From Microbacterium marinilacus (GTDB lineage Bacteria; Actinomycetota; Actinomycetes; Actinomycetales; Microbacteriaceae): a DNA stretch of 64,000 nucleotides. Below are positions 16,116 to 26,091 of the stretch, piece by piece. Both the position numbers and the translations under genes were made by a program. The stretch spans positions 477,127-541,126 of the forward strand of contig NZ_JAIJZW010000001.1 of NCBI RefSeq assembly GCF_019753765.1. Reading direction: 5' to 3'. Below the pieces are notes generated by a model. That model was not told the DNA's origin and ran no database searches. It worked only from the letters and a program-made list of their open reading frames with translations. How positions within the stretch are numbered: position 1 is the stretch's first letter; every line of letters starts with the position of its first letter.

Positions 16116-17146
16116 TTCTCGAGGCCGGCGGCCTCTGCCAGCAGCGCGACGTAGTCGTCCAGCACCCACGAGATCGCCAGCGGGGTGGGGTTCGCGGCGG
16201 TGCCGAGCGGGCCGGAGCCGTCGAGGAAGACGACCGCGTCGTTCGCGATCGCGGGCATCTGCGACAGCAGCGGGTCGGCCTCCAGGGTGTCCACGAGCTC
16301 CTGGTTGCCGTAGGTGACGATGAGCTCGACGTCGTCGAACTGGTCGACCTGCTCGGAGCTGATGCTGCCCGAGAACTCGCCCGCCTCCGACGCCTCGACG
16401 ACGGCCGCGGGGGTCTCCAGCCCGAGGTCCTCGAAGAACGCCGCGCGGGTGTCGTTCGCGGTGTAGAAGTTCACGGTGCTGAGGTCGGTGGTGTCGACGT
16501 GGGTGACGAACATCGTGCTGGTGCCCGCGAGCCCCGGGTACTCCGCCACGGTGTCGGCGATCTCCGTCTCGAGCTCCTCGATGAGCGCGTCGCCCTCGGC
16601 CTCGAGCCCGAGACCGAGCGCGTTGTAGCGGATCACGTCGCGCCACGAGGTCGCCCACGGCCCCTCGGGGTAGGGGACGACCGGGGCGATCTCGGTCAGC
16701 GTGTCGTAGTCCTCCTGCGTGAGCCCCGAGTAGGCGGCGAGGATCACGTCGGGAGCGGTGTCGGCCACGGCCTCGAAGTCGATGCCGTCGGTCTCGTCGA
16801 ACAGCACGGGCGTCTCCGCGTCGAGCTCCTCGAGCTTCTCCTCGACCCACGGCAGCAGGCCGTTGCCGTCGTCGTCGCCGAAGTTGGCGGCGGCCATGCC
16901 GACCGGGACGACGCCCAGCGCGAGCGGGACCTCGTGGTTCGCCCAGGCGACCGTGGCGACCCGCTCGGGCGCCTCCTCGATCGTGGTGGTGCCGAGCGCG
17001 TGCTCGATCACGACGGGGAACTCGCCCGTGCCCGCGGCGGGCGCGTCGGTCTCGGGCGCCTCCGCGGCGGGGGAGGAACTGCAGGCTGACAGCGCGACGG
17101 CGGCCGAAGCGGCGACCGCGAGCGCGAGAAGTCGGCGGGAACGCAT
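16112..17146 (-). CDS. Iron-siderophore ABC transporter, substrate-binding lipoprotein
   Basis: 344-residue class III periplasmic-binding-type lipoprotein that captures ferric siderophores outside the membrane. The N-terminal signal peptide ends in a lipobox, LSACSSS, with Cys near residue 21, followed by an acidic/Ala linker. The fold shows IEEAPERVATVAWANHEVPLALGV, then FEAVADTAPDVILAAYSGLT, SWRDVIRYNALGLGLE and FDDVELIVTYGNQELVDTLE. These resemble FecB/FepB-type iron-siderophore proteins of actinobacteria. It is the first gene of the operon, 61 bp downstream of an iron box, so iron starvation should induce it. Confidence 0.94.
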   Translation of the reverse strand: MRSRRLLALAVAASAAVALSACSSSPAAEAPETDAPAAGTGEFPVVIEHALGTTTIEEAPERVATVAWANHEVPLALGVVPVGMAAANFGDDDGNGLLPWVEEKLEELDAETPVLFDETDGIDFEAVADTAPDVILAAYSGLTQEDYDTLTEIAPVVPYPEGPWATSWRDVIRYNALGLGLEAEGDALIEELETEIADTVAEYPGLAGTSTMFVTHVDTTDLSTVNFYTANDTRAAFFEDLGLETPAAVVEASEAGEFSGSISSEQVDQFDDVELIVTYGNQELVDTLEADPLLSQMPAIANDAVVFLDGSGPLGTAANPTPLAISWVLDDYVALLAEAAGLEK

Positions 17147-17206
17147 GGGTGACTCACTCTCTGATGCACAGGGGGATCGGGAGCCCTCGCCGACCGGGAC
17201 AGTGGC

Positions 17207-17225
17207 TTAGGTGAGGATTACCTAA
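17207..17225 (-). promoter_or_regulatory. DtxR/IdeR-type iron box upstream of siderophore operon
   Basis: The 19-bp sequence TTAGGTGAGGATTACCTAA matches the DtxR/IdeR consensus TTAGGTTAGGCTAACCTAA at 16 of 19 positions, with intact TTAGG/CCTAA outer arms. Its position 61 bp before the binding-protein start suits iron-dependent repression of the five-gene operon. Confidence 0.88.
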
Positions 17226-17296
17226 GAGCGTATGGACGCCGCGACGGTGGCGCAATCGAGTGAAATGGACCCGTGCTGTAGCGATCCGGACGTCCC

Positions 17297-17324
17297 GCAC
17301 GGCATCGCGCGGGCGAGGCCGTGC
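17297..17324 (-). terminator. Possible terminator hairpin after the AraC gene
   Basis: GCACGGC and GCCGTGC form a 7-bp stem with a 14-nt loop just beyond the AraC stop. There is no T-run, which is usual in high-GC actinobacteria, so the call is weak. Confidence 0.3.
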
Positions 17325-17331
17325 GACGCGC

Positions 17332-18132
17332 TCAGGGCGAGCGGACCTGCCCCGGCGTCAGCCCGGTCGTGCGGCGGAACGCCGCGCCGAACGCGCTCGC
17401 CGATCCGTACCCCACGCGTTCGGCGATCTCCTCGACGCTCATGCCGCCGGCGAGCAGCAGCGCCGCACGCTGCGCGCGGAAGGACGCCTGCCAGGCCCCG
17501 AAGCTCAGCCCGGTCTCCGCACGGAAGGCGCGCGTGATCGTCCGCTCGCTCACCGCGAGCTGCGCGCCCCAGTCGCGCAGGGTGCGCTGATCGCCGGGAT
17601 CCGTCTCCAGGGCCGCCGCGATCGGCGCCAGCAGCGCGCTCGACGGCTGCTGCACCAGGAGCGTGTGCGGGGAGGGCGCGAGCAGATCGAGCGCGAGCTG
17701 CTCGGTGAGCTCCCGCGAGCGCGCCTCGAGGTCTCGCGAGGCCAGGCGCTCCAGCAGCAGCGTCAGCAGCGGCGTCATCTCCACCGCGACGGGATCGTCG
17801 GCCAGCGGAGACGTCGCGCGCACATCGAAGTGGGCCGTGCGGTACCACGTGCCGGCGGGCATGTGTCCGCCGTGCAGCACCCCCGCCGGCACCCACAGGC
17901 CCACCGTCCGGGTGATCGTCCAGGTGCGCGATCCGATGGTGGCGTTCGAGGCGCCCCGGGGATTCCACAGCAGCTCGTGGGTCGCGTGCGCGTGCGGCTC
18001 CCACGTGGTGTCCCGCTCGACGAGCTCGTCCATCCCGGTGATGACGAACGGCGCCGGCGTCTCTCCCGCAGCGAACACCGGCAGCGCCCTCCGGTCGGTC
18101 TCCGCCCGTCCCGTCGTCCGTCCTCGTGCCAC
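17332..18132 (-). CDS. AraC-family transcriptional regulator
   Basis: 266-residue regulator with an N-terminal cupin-like sensor and a C-terminal double helix-turn-helix. The sensor region has HAHATHELLWNPRGASNATIG and VPAGVLHGGHMPAGT. The DNA-binding region spans about residues 175-264: LAVSERTITRAFRAETGLSFGAWQ, then IAERVGYGSASAFGAAFRRTTGLTPGQ. GTG 18132 was used; no in-frame ATG lies nearby. It sits on the same strand directly upstream of the siderophore operon, a common position for AraC-type activators that sense the siderophore complex. That function is inferred from position. The iron box lies between it and the operon. Confidence 0.9.
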   Translation of the reverse strand: MARGRTTGRAETDRRALPVFAAGETPAPFVITGMDELVERDTTWEPHAHATHELLWNPRGASNATIGSRTWTITRTVGLWVPAGVLHGGHMPAGTWYRTAHFDVRATSPLADDPVAVEMTPLLTLLLERLASRDLEARSRELTEQLALDLLAPSPHTLLVQQPSSALLAPIAAALETDPGDQRTLRDWGAQLAVSERTITRAFRAETGLSFGAWQASFRAQRAALLLAGGMSVEEIAERVGYGSASAFGAAFRRTTGLTPGQVRSP

Positions 18133-18211
18133 GGATCCATTGTCGCCTCGGGTCGCGCCGGCGGGCGCCCGCGGTGCGGAGCCGGGGCTGTCGCCGGCGC
18201 CGGAGCGGGGC

Positions 18212-18217
18212 TACCCT
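18212..18217 (+). promoter_or_regulatory. TACCCT -10 element, leaderless DUF427 gene
   Basis: TACCCT precedes ATG 18224 by 6 nt without a Shine-Dalgarno sequence, giving the leaderless geometry seen at several genes here. Confidence 0.5.
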
Positions 18218-18223
18218 CGCAGC

Positions 18224-18538
18224 ATGCGCGCACTCTGGCGCGACCACGTGGTCGCGGAATCCCCGGACGACCGGATCGTCGTGATCGAGGGCAACCGATA
18301 CTTCCCGCCCGACACCCTCGAGCGGTCGTTCTTCCACGCGAGCCCGACGCCCTACACCTGCCCGTGGAAGGGCGAGTGCCAGTACTGGACGCTCCGGGAG
18401 AGCCAGGGGGAGACGGCCGGCGAGGCCGTGGACGCCGCCTGGAGCTACCCCACGCCGTTCCACACGGCGATCGAACGGGTCGGCGCGGACTTCTCCGGAT
18501 ACGTCGCATTCGGCGGAGGAGTGACGATCCTGCCCTGA
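18224..18538 (+). CDS. DUF427 domain protein
   Basis: 104-residue single-domain protein of the DUF427 family, which has no firm biochemical role. Family features visible are VVAESPDDRIVVIEGNRYFPPDTL, the pair TPYTCPWKGECQYWTL with two conserved Cys, and AAWSYPTPFHTAIERVGADFSGYVAF. The length fits the single-domain form. ATG 18224 follows a TACCCT -10 by 6 nt. It is divergent from the AraC gene and about 90 bp upstream of the osmoprotectant importer, with no evident functional link to either. Confidence 0.85.
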   Translation: MRALWRDHVVAESPDDRIVVIEGNRYFPPDTLERSFFHASPTPYTCPWKGECQYWTLRESQGETAGEAVDAAWSYPTPFHTAIERVGADFSGYVAFGGGVTILP

Positions 18539-18625
18539 CGGGCGGCCTTCGCGCAACCCCGACTTCGGCGTCGGCGACCCCCGGTAGAGTCCGGGGCGAG
18601 CATCCGGCGACGACAGGAGACACCG

Positions 18626-19461
<836 letters not shown>

Positions 19462-19465
<4 letters not shown>

Positions 19466-20124
19466 GCTGGGTTCTCGACAACCTGGCTCTGATCGGGACG
19501 CTCACCCTGGAGCACCTGAGGCAGAGCCTGCTGCCGATCGCCTGGGGCCTGCTGCTGTCCCTGCCCCTGGGGTGGATCGCGCACAGGTGGCGCGTGATCC
19601 GCGGGCCGGTGGTCGTGGTGACCGGGCTGCTGTACACGCTGCCGTCGCTCGCGCTGCTGCCCCTTCTTCCCGTCGTGTTCGGCATCAGCGCGCTCAGCGA
19701 GCTGAACCTCGTGCTGGCGTTGACGATCTACGCGATCGCGATCCTCGTGCGGTCCGTCGCCGACGGGTTCGACTCCGTCGACGACGATGTCCGACGCGCC
19801 GCCGTGGCGATGGGCTACGGGCCGGTGCGCCGTTTCTGGGGCGTCGACCTGCCCCTGGCCGGGCCGGTCATCCTGTCCGGCCTGCGCGTGGCCGCCGTGA
19901 GCACGATCGCCCTGGCGACGGTGGGCATCCTCATCGGCGTGACCAACCTCGGCTACCTCTTCACCAACGGGTTCCAGCGCCGCATCGTCGCCGAGATCCT
20001 CGCGGGCGTCGTGGCGGTGGCGCTCGTCGCCCTGGTCGTCGACCTGCTGCTGGTGCTGGCGGGCCGGATGCTGCTGCCGTGGGCGCGCGTGCAGGCATCG
20101 GCCGCGAAGGGACGGACCGCATGA
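19462..20124 (+). CDS. Osmoprotectant ABC transporter permease 1 (OpuCB/ProW-like)
   Basis: 220-residue inner-membrane permease with about five to six helices. The EAA-type coupling loop is recognisable in VRRAAVAMGYGPVRRFWGVDLPLAGPVILSGLRVA; its core is AVAMGYGPVRRFWGVDLPLA. YTLPSLALLPLLPVVFGI is typical of OpuCB-type proteins. Its ATG lies in the ATGA overlap with the ATPase (19462-19465) and its stop overlaps the next permease in the same way. It probably forms a heterodimer with permease 2. Confidence 0.92.
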
Positions 20125-20837
20125 ACCTGCTGCTGGACGCGTTGGCGTGGCTGTTCTCGCCCGATCGGCTCGAGGGCTCCAACCCGCTTCCGCACGCGAT
20201 GCTGGTCCACCTGGGCTACACCTTCGCGGCCGTCGCGATCGCGGCGCTCATCGCGATCCCGGCGGGCTGGGTGATCGGGCACACCGGCCGCGGCCGGGAG
20301 ATCGCCGTCGGCATCTCCGGCGCCGCCCGCGCCATCCCCTCGTTCGGCCTCATCCTGCTGCTGGTGCTGCTGCTCGGCGTGACCCGCCGCGCCGAGGCCG
20401 CGCTCATCGCGTTCGTGCTGCTCGCGATCCCGCCGATCCTCGCCGGCGCGTATGCCGGCCTGGAGGCGATCGACCGCCGCCTCGTCGACGCCGGGCGCGC
20501 GCAGGGGATGACCGAATGGCAGATCCTGTGGCGCATCGAGGCGCCGCTCGGTCTGTCGCTGCTCGTCGCGGGACTGCGCTCGGCCGTTCTGCAGGTGGTG
20601 GCGACCGTGACGCTCGCCGCCTACGTGAACCTCGGCGGCCTCGGCTACGACATCATCCAGGGGCTGCAGCTGCGGCGCTTCGAGCAGCTGGCCGGCGGCG
20701 CGATCGCCGTGGCGATCCTCGCCCTCGTGCTCGACGGCGTGTTCGCCGTGCTCCAGAGAGCGGCGGTTCCCGCACATCTGCGTGCCGCCAAGCGCGCGCC
20801 CAAGCGGCGCCCTCACAGTGTCCCTGCCGCGGCGTAG
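20121..20837 (+). CDS. Osmoprotectant ABC transporter permease 2 (OpuCD/ProW-like)
   Basis: 238-residue permease with about six membrane helices. The coupling motif is visible in VDAGRAQGMTEWQILWRIEAPL and the pore region shows AIPSFGLILLLVLLLGV and AAYVNLGGLGYDIIQGL. ATG 20121 lies in the 4-bp overlap with permease 1. The C-terminus is basic (AAKRAPKRRPH), on the cytoplasmic side. The binding-protein gene starts 40 bp downstream with its own ribosome site, completing an ATPase-permease-permease-binding protein order as in opuC operons. Confidence 0.92.
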   Translation: MNLLLDALAWLFSPDRLEGSNPLPHAMLVHLGYTFAAVAIAALIAIPAGWVIGHTGRGREIAVGISGAARAIPSFGLILLLVLLLGVTRRAEAALIAFVLLAIPPILAGAYAGLEAIDRRLVDAGRAQGMTEWQILWRIEAPLGLSLLVAGLRSAVLQVVATVTLAAYVNLGGLGYDIIQGLQLRRFEQLAGGAIAVAILALVLDGVFAVLQRAAVPAHLRAAKRAPKRRPHSVPAAA

Positions 20838-20877
20838 TGTCGTGCGCAGCTTCGAACCATCCAGGAAGGCGGACAAC

Positions 20878-21807
20878 ATGATCACCTCGCACAACCTCGG
20901 CAGGAAGAGGGCGGCGCTCGCCGGCGCGATCGGGGTGGGCCTCGTCGCCGCCCTGGCGGGATGCGCCTCGAGCGACCCGCTCGCGGAGCCCACCGACGAC
21001 GCCTCGGCGGAGACGGAGGGCGGCGCCGTCGTCGTCGGCTCGCAGGCCTATCCCTCCAACGAGGTCATCGCCGAGATCTACGCCCAGGCGCTCGAGGGCG
21101 CGGGCTTCGAGGTCGAGCGCCAGTTCAACATCGGCCAGCGCGACGCGTACCTGCCGTCGCTCGAGAACGGCGAGATCGACCTGTTCCCCGAGTACTCGGG
21201 CAACCTGCTGCAGTTCTACGACGAGGACACCGAGGCGCGCACGCCCGACGACGTGTACGCCGGGCTGACCGAGGCGCTCCCCGAGGGGCTGGTGGCGCTC
21301 GAGCAGTCCACCGCCACCGACCAGGACTCGTACACCGTGACCGCCGACTTCGCCGAGGAGAACGGGCTCGTGACGATCGCCGACCTCGCCGGCGTCGACG
21401 GCACCCTGACGCTCGGCGGCCCGGCCGAGCTCGAGGAGCGGCCGTACGGCCCCCAGGGCGCCAAGGAGATCTACGGCGTCGACCTCGACTTCTCGGCCAC
21501 GGGCGACACCACGGTGGAGGACCTGCTCGCCGGCACGATCGACGTGGCGAACGTCTACACGTCCGACCCGCGCATCGAGACGCAGGACCTCGTGCCGCTG
21601 GAGGACCCCGACGGGCTGTTCCTCGCCTCGAACGTCGTGCCCATCGCGTCGAGCGACGTCGCCGACGAGCTCGCGGCGGTCATCGACCCCGTGAGCGAAG
21701 CGCTGACGCCCGAGGGACTGGTGGCGCTGAACGTGCAGAACACGGACGAGCAGCGCTCGGCCGCCGAGGTCGCCGAGGAGTGGCTCGCTGACAACGGCCT
21801 GAACTGA
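20878..21807 (+). CDS. Osmoprotectant ABC transporter, substrate-binding lipoprotein (OpuCC-like)
   Basis: 309-residue lipoprotein of the OpuAC/OpuCC family that binds glycine betaine, choline or related amines. The signal peptide ends with LAGCASS (lipidated Cys near residue 23) and an acidic linker. Family motifs are VVVGSQAYPSNEVIAEIYAQALEGAGF, the aromatic-site segment LFPEYSGNLLQF and TIDVANVYTSDPRI near residue 225. ATG 20878 has AGGAAGG at 20862-20868. It is the last gene of the four-gene operon. Confidence 0.93.
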   Translation: MITSHNLGRKRAALAGAIGVGLVAALAGCASSDPLAEPTDDASAETEGGAVVVGSQAYPSNEVIAEIYAQALEGAGFEVERQFNIGQRDAYLPSLENGEIDLFPEYSGNLLQFYDEDTEARTPDDVYAGLTEALPEGLVALEQSTATDQDSYTVTADFAEENGLVTIADLAGVDGTLTLGGPAELEERPYGPQGAKEIYGVDLDFSATGDTTVEDLLAGTIDVANVYTSDPRIETQDLVPLEDPDGLFLASNVVPIASSDVADELAAVIDPVSEALTPEGLVALNVQNTDEQRSAAEVAEEWLADNGLN

Positions 21808-21818
21808 GAGGGCCGTGC

Positions 21819-21874
21819 CTGACGCCCATAGACCCGTCCGGCATAATGGTCGCGATTGCATGTGAACGTACACA
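21819..21874 (+). promoter_or_regulatory. Promoter and LacI-type operator of the sugar-import regulator
   Basis: CTGACG (21819-21824), a 17-nt spacer and CATAAT (21842-21847) form a plausible promoter. Just downstream, TGTGAACGTACACA (21861-21874), flanked by GCA/TGC, is a near-perfect inverted repeat. It matches the operator at 23056-23069 in 12 of 14 bases, which implies autoregulation by the LacI protein encoded next. Confidence 0.75.
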
Positions 21875-21933
21875 TGCTGCGTCGCGCAGACGATCGCGAC
21901 GCTCGCACTCGCACGGAGCTGGTGGGCGGATTC

Positions 21934-22968
21934 TTGGAGAACGCGACGGAGCGCACGTCCGGTCGCCGCGTGGTGCCCAGCATCCGCGACGTCGCGCGGC
22001 TCGCCGGCGTCTCGCACCAGACCGTGTCGCGTGTGCTCAACGACCATCCGAGCATCCGCCCTGAGACCAAGCAGCGCGTCCTCGACGCGATCTCCGCGCT
22101 CGACTACCGCCCCAACCTGGCGGCGCGAGCGCTGGTCACGAGCAGGTCGAACGTCATCGGCGTCATGTCGGCGACGATCGGCGAGTTCGGCCCCGCCTCC
22201 TCGATCGCCGCGATCGAGGAGGCGGCGCGGGACGCGGGCTACGCGGTCACGACGGTGAACCTGCCGGCCACGACCCCGGAGGCGATCGGCGCCGCCGTGC
22301 GGCAGCTCGTGCGCGAGCAGATCGCGGGGATCGTGGTGCTCGCGCCCCAGGTGCGGGTCTTCCACGTGCTGCGGGGGATGGCGATCGACGTGCCGTTCGT
22401 CAGCCTGCAGACGGCCTCGGGGGCGACGGGGGAGACGCTCGCCGCCGATCAGGTGGAGGGCGCGCGCCGGGCGACGGCCCACCTGATCGGGCTCGGACAC
22501 CGCGACATCGTCCACCTGGCCGGCCCGCAGGACTGGATCGAGGCAGAGTCGCGCATGCGCGGCTATCTCGACGCTCTGCGCGAGGCCGACCTGGCGACGA
22601 TCGCACCCATCCGCGGTGACTGGACGGCCGACTTCGGCCACTTCGCCGGGCTCGAGCTCGCCCGGCGCGGCGACTTCACCGCGGTGTTCGCCGCGAACGA
22701 CCTGATGGCGATCGGGCTCATGCACGGCTTCCGCGACGCCGGCGTCGACGTCCCGGGGCAGGTGAGCGTGGTCGGCTTCGACGACGTCCCCGTCGCGCAG
22801 CACGTGTGGCCGCCGCTGACGACGGTGCACCAGGACTTCCCCGAGCTGGGGCGGCGCGCCGTCGCGATCCTCCTGGCGGGGATCCGCGGTGAGGAGGCGC
22901 CGCGCTTCGGCGCGCTCGAGCCACGCCTGCTGACGCGCGTCTCGAGCGCCGCGCCGCACCGCGCCTGA
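21934..22968 (+). CDS. LacI-family transcriptional regulator of the sugar importer
   Basis: 344-residue repressor. The N-terminal helix-turn-helix is PSIRDVARLAGVSHQTVSRV followed by the hinge YRPNLAARALVTSRSN. The periplasmic-binding-like sensor domain has VVGFDDVPVAQHVWPPLTTV near residue 290. The start is uncertain: I chose TTG 21934 behind GGGCGGA because strongly biased codon use begins there and the length suits the family. In-frame alternatives are ATG 21874, which lies inside the operator, and TTG 21856. Matching TGTGAACG-type operators lie at its own promoter and at the promoter of the downstream ABC importer. It therefore probably represses itself and the importer until sugar is present. 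Confidence 0.88.
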   Translation: MENATERTSGRRVVPSIRDVARLAGVSHQTVSRVLNDHPSIRPETKQRVLDAISALDYRPNLAARALVTSRSNVIGVMSATIGEFGPASSIAAIEEAARDAGYAVTTVNLPATTPEAIGAAVRQLVREQIAGIVVLAPQVRVFHVLRGMAIDVPFVSLQTASGATGETLAADQVEGARRATAHLIGLGHRDIVHLAGPQDWIEAESRMRGYLDALREADLATIAPIRGDWTADFGHFAGLELARRGDFTAVFAANDLMAIGLMHGFRDAGVDVPGQVSVVGFDDVPVAQHVWPPLTTVHQDFPELGRRAVAILLAGIRGEEAPRFGALEPRLLTRVSSAAPHRA

Positions 22969-23017
22969 CGCGCGTCGCCCCGCTGCGTCCTCCTTCTGCG
23001 ACGCAGGTCGCCCTCGC

Positions 23018-23069
23018 TTGACAGCGACGCCCGAGCGATGCACGATGTACAGCGATGTGAACGGTCACA
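23018..23069 (+). promoter_or_regulatory. Promoter and LacI operator of the sugar importer operon
   Basis: TTGACA (23018-23023), a 17-nt spacer and CACGAT (23041-23046) form a clear promoter. TGTGAACGGTCACA (23056-23069) sits at the predicted transcription start and matches the operator before the LacI gene, so repressor binding would block initiation. Confidence 0.8.
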
Positions 23070-23113
23070 AACCTCGATGGACGAGGTGCGGGTGACATGA
23101 CAGCGAGGTCGAT

Positions 23114-24694
23114 GTGAGCAATACGGCTGCCGTGCCGGCGGTGTCTCCGCCCATCCTCGAGATGCGGGACATCTCGAAGGAGTTCCCGGGCGTGAAGGCC
23201 CTGGCGCACGTGAACCTGACGGTGAGGGCCGGCGAGATCCACGCGATCTGCGGCGAGAACGGCGCGGGCAAGTCCACGCTGATGAAGGTGCTCTCGGGCG
23301 TGTACCCCTACGGCACGTACTCGGGCGACATCCTGCTGCGCGGGCAGGAGATGCGCTTCCGCGACATCCGCGCGAGCGAGGCCGCCGGCATCGCCATCAT
23401 CCACCAGGAGCTCGCGCTCATCCCCGAGCTGTCGATCACCGAGAACATCTTCCTCGGCAACGAGGTGCGGGCGGGCCTCTCCATCGACTGGCGCACGGCG
23501 CGCTCGCGCGCCGTCGAGCTGCTGGCCCGCGTCGGGCTGAGCGAGGACCCGGACACCCAGATCAAGCACCTGGGCGTCGGCAAGCAGCAGCTCGTCGAGA
23601 TCGCCAAGGCGCTCAACAAGGACGTCAAGCTGCTGATCCTCGACGAGCCCACCGCGGCCCTGAACGAGGACGACTCGCAGCACCTGCTCGACCTGATCCT
23701 CGGCCTCAAGGGCCGCGGGATCGCGTCGATCATCATCAGCCACAAGCTCAACGAGATCGAGCGGATCGCCGACGAGATCACGATCCTGCGCGACGGCCGC
23801 ACCGTCGAGACGCTCGAGGTCTCCCGCGGCGAGATCAACGAGGACCGCATCATCCGCGGCATGGTCGGCCGGTCGCTCGAGAGCCGCTACCCCGACCGCG
23901 AGTCGCAGGTCGGCGAGGTCTTCTTCGAGGTGCGCGACTGGGTCGTCCGCCACCCCACCGTGCAGGAGCGGTTCGTGGTGAAGGGGTCCAGCATCGAGGT
24001 GCGCCGCGGCGAGGTCGTCGGCATCGCCGGGCTGATGGGCGCGGGCCGGACCGAGTTCGCGATGAGCGTGTTCGGACGCTCCTACGGCGAGTACGTCTCC
24101 GGCACGATCGTGAAGGACGGGCGGGAGATCGAGCTGCCCGACGTCTCCACCGCCATCCGCGAGGGGCTCGCCTACGTCAGCGAGGACCGGAAGGTGCTGG
24201 GGCTCAACCTGCTCGACACCATCAAGCGGTCGACGGTGTCGGCGAAGCTGTCGAAGATCTCGTCGCGCGGAGTCGTCGACGAGCGCCTGGAGCACCGGAT
24301 CGCCGAGGACTACCGCCGCGCCCTGCGCATCAAGACGCCCAGCGTCGAGGTGGGCGTCTCGACGCTCTCCGGCGGCAACCAGCAGAAGGTCGTGCTGGCG
24401 AAGTGGATGTTCACCGACCCCGACCTGCTGATCCTCGACGAACCCACCCGCGGCATCGACGTGGGCGCCAAGTACGAGATCTACACGATCATCAACGAGC
24501 TCGCCGCGTCGGGGAAGGGCGTGATCGTCATCTCCAGCGAGCTCCCCGAGCTGCTCGGCATCAGCGACCGCATCTACACCGTCTTCGAGGGTCGGGTCAC
24601 CGACTGCCTCCCCGCCGCCGACGCGACCCCCGAGGCACTCATGCGCAGCATGACCGCCATCCCGACCACGAACGCCCAGAAGGCCCACGCATGA
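23114..24694 (+). CDS. Sugar ABC transporter, duplicated ATP-binding protein (GguA/XylG-like)
   Basis: 526-residue protein with two ABC domains, as in RbsA, XylG and GguA. Domain 1 has Walker [10 protein letters not shown], signature [16 protein letters not shown] and Walker [14 protein letters not shown]. Domain 2 has the degenerate P-loop GLMGAGRTE usual for this family, then [18 protein letters not shown] and [15 protein letters not shown]. The best fit is the multiple-sugar (xylose, arabinose, galactose) importer group named after ChvE-GguAB. GTG 23114 is preceded by GAGG and an operator-controlled promoter. It overlaps the permease by 4 bp. Confidence 0.94.
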   Translation: MSNTAAVPAVSPPILEMRDISKEFPGVKALAHVNLTVRAGEIHAICGENGAGKSTLMKVLSGVYPYGTYSGDILLRGQEMRFRDIRASEAAGIAIIHQELALIPELSITENIFLGNEVRAGLSIDWRTARSRAVELLARVGLSEDPDTQIKHLGVGKQQLVEIAKALNKDVKLLILDEPTAALNEDDSQHLLDLILGLKGRGIASIIISHKLNEIERIADEITILRDGRTVETLEVSRGEINEDRIIRGMVGRSLESRYPDRESQVGEVFFEVRDWVVRHPTVQERFVVKGSSIEVRRGEVVGIAGLMGAGRTEFAMSVFGRSYGEYVSGTIVKDGREIELPDVSTAIREGLAYVSEDRKVLGLNLLDTIKRSTVSAKLSKISSRGVVDERLEHRIAEDYRRALRIKTPSVEVGVSTLSGGNQQKVVLAKWMFTDPDLLILDEPTRGIDVGAKYEIYTIINELAASGKGVIVISSELPELLGISDRIYTVFEGRVTDCLPAADATPEALMRSMTAIPTTNAQKAHA

Positions 24695-26049
24695 GCGACA
24701 CGACCACGAACCCCTCGGCCGAGAAGCGCGGCTTCCGCTTCAGCGACATCCGCAGCATGTTCGGCGGCGGCACGTCCGTGAGCCGTCAGTTCGGCATCCT
24801 CGGCGCGCTGATCGTCATCATCGTGCTGTTCCAGGTGCTGACGCTGGTCTTCCGCGGCCAGGGGCTCACCCTGTCGAGCGGCAACCTGATCAACGTCGTC
24901 AACCAGTACTCCTACATCCTGATCCTCGCGATCGGCATGGTGATGGTCATCATCATGGGCCACATCGACCTGTCTGTCGGATCTGTCGCGGCCTTCACGG
25001 GCATCATCGTCGCGAAGTCGATGGCCGACTGGAACCTGCCCTGGCCACTGGCCATCCTGCTCGGCCTCGTGGTGGGGGCGCTGGTGGGCGCGTGGCACGG
25101 GTTCTGGGTCGCCTTCGTCGGCGTGCCGGCGTTCATCGTGACCCTCGCCGGCATGCTCTTCTTCCGCGGTGCGAACCAGTGGATCGGCGACTCGCAGTCG
25201 GTGCCGGTGCCGAGGGAGTTCGTCTACATCGGCGCCGGGTACCTCCCGGAGCTGGGCGGGCCCTTCAACTTCAACGTCCTGACGATGCTGCTGGCGCTCG
25301 CGGGCGTCGTGTGGATCGTGTTCAACGAGCTCCGGCTGCGTCGCGTGCAGGCGAAGATGGGCGCCGACCGAGCGCCTCTCTGGGTGAGCGTCGTGAAGAT
25401 GGTGGTGCTGTCCGGCGTCATCCTCTGGGCCGGCTGGATGTTCGCGACCGGCCGGCCGGGGACGAGCTTCCCGGTCTCCGGCATCATCCTGCTCGTGCTG
25501 GTCATCATCTACGCGTTCGTGACGAACAGCACGGTCTTCGGCCGGCACATCTATGCGGTGGGCGGCAACCGCCAGGCCGCGCGCCTGTCGGGCGTGAAGG
25601 ACCGCCGGGTCGACTTCTTCGTGATGATGAACATGTCGATCCTCGCGTCGGTCGCGGGCATGATCTACGTCGCCCGCGCCACGGCGTCGGGCCCGCAGGA
25701 CGGCAACGGCTGGGAGCTCGACGCGATCGCCTCGGTCTTCATCGGCGGCGCCGCCGTCTCGGGCGGCATCGGCACGGTGATCGGCTCGATCATCGGTGGC
25801 CTCGTCATGGCGTTCCTCAACAACGGCCTCTCGCTGCTCGGCGTCGACGCCTCGCAGGTGTCGATGATCAAGGGCCTCGTGCTGCTGGTGGCCGTCGGCA
25901 TCGACGTCTGGAACAAGCAGCAGGGCCGACCCTCGGTCATCGGCTTCCTGATGAACCGCCGGAAGGCCGTCGCCGACTTCAGCGGCGACATCCAAGCTCC
26001 CGCCGCGGCGGACGCGGCCGGGAAGAAAGAGAACGCGACTCGAGGCTGA
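24691..26049 (+). CDS. Sugar ABC transporter permease (GguB/XylH-like)
   Basis: 452-residue inner-membrane permease with about ten to eleven helices, longer than RbsC and typical of XylH/GguB. It shows [25 protein letters not shown], a conserved sugar-permease helix whose core GHIDLSVGS is diagnostic. Later stretches are [36 protein letters not shown] (coupling region) and [22 protein letters not shown] 24691 lies in the ATGA overlap with the ATPase stop. The binding protein follows 42 bp later, the reverse of many operons in which it comes first. Confidence 0.94.
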   Translation: MSDTTTNPSAEKRGFRFSDIRSMFGGGTSVSRQFGILGALIVIIVLFQVLTLVFRGQGLTLSSGNLINVVNQYSYILILAIGMVMVIIMGHIDLSVGSVAAFTGIIVAKSMADWNLPWPLAILLGLVVGALVGAWHGFWVAFVGVPAFIVTLAGMLFFRGANQWIGDSQSVPVPREFVYIGAGYLPELGGPFNFNVLTMLLALAGVVWIVFNELRLRRVQAKMGADRAPLWVSVVKMVVLSGVILWAGWMFATGRPGTSFPVSGIILLVLVIIYAFVTNSTVFGRHIYAVGGNRQAARLSGVKDRRVDFFVMMNMSILASVAGMIYVARATASGPQDGNGWELDAIASVFIGGAAVSGGIGTVIGSIIGGLVMAFLNNGLSLLGVDASQVSMIKGLVLLVAVGIDVWNKQQGRPSVIGFLMNRRKAVADFSGDIQAPAAADAAGKKENATRG

Positions 26050-26091
26050 GCCGCGATCTCGTCCCTCGAACAGAAAGTTGACACACATCAC

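Noticed and set aside
20838..20877. Separate promoter for the OpuCC-like gene
   Set aside because: Only 40 bp separate the genes, with a clear ribosome site and no -35/-10 pair, so it is most simply the last gene of the operon.
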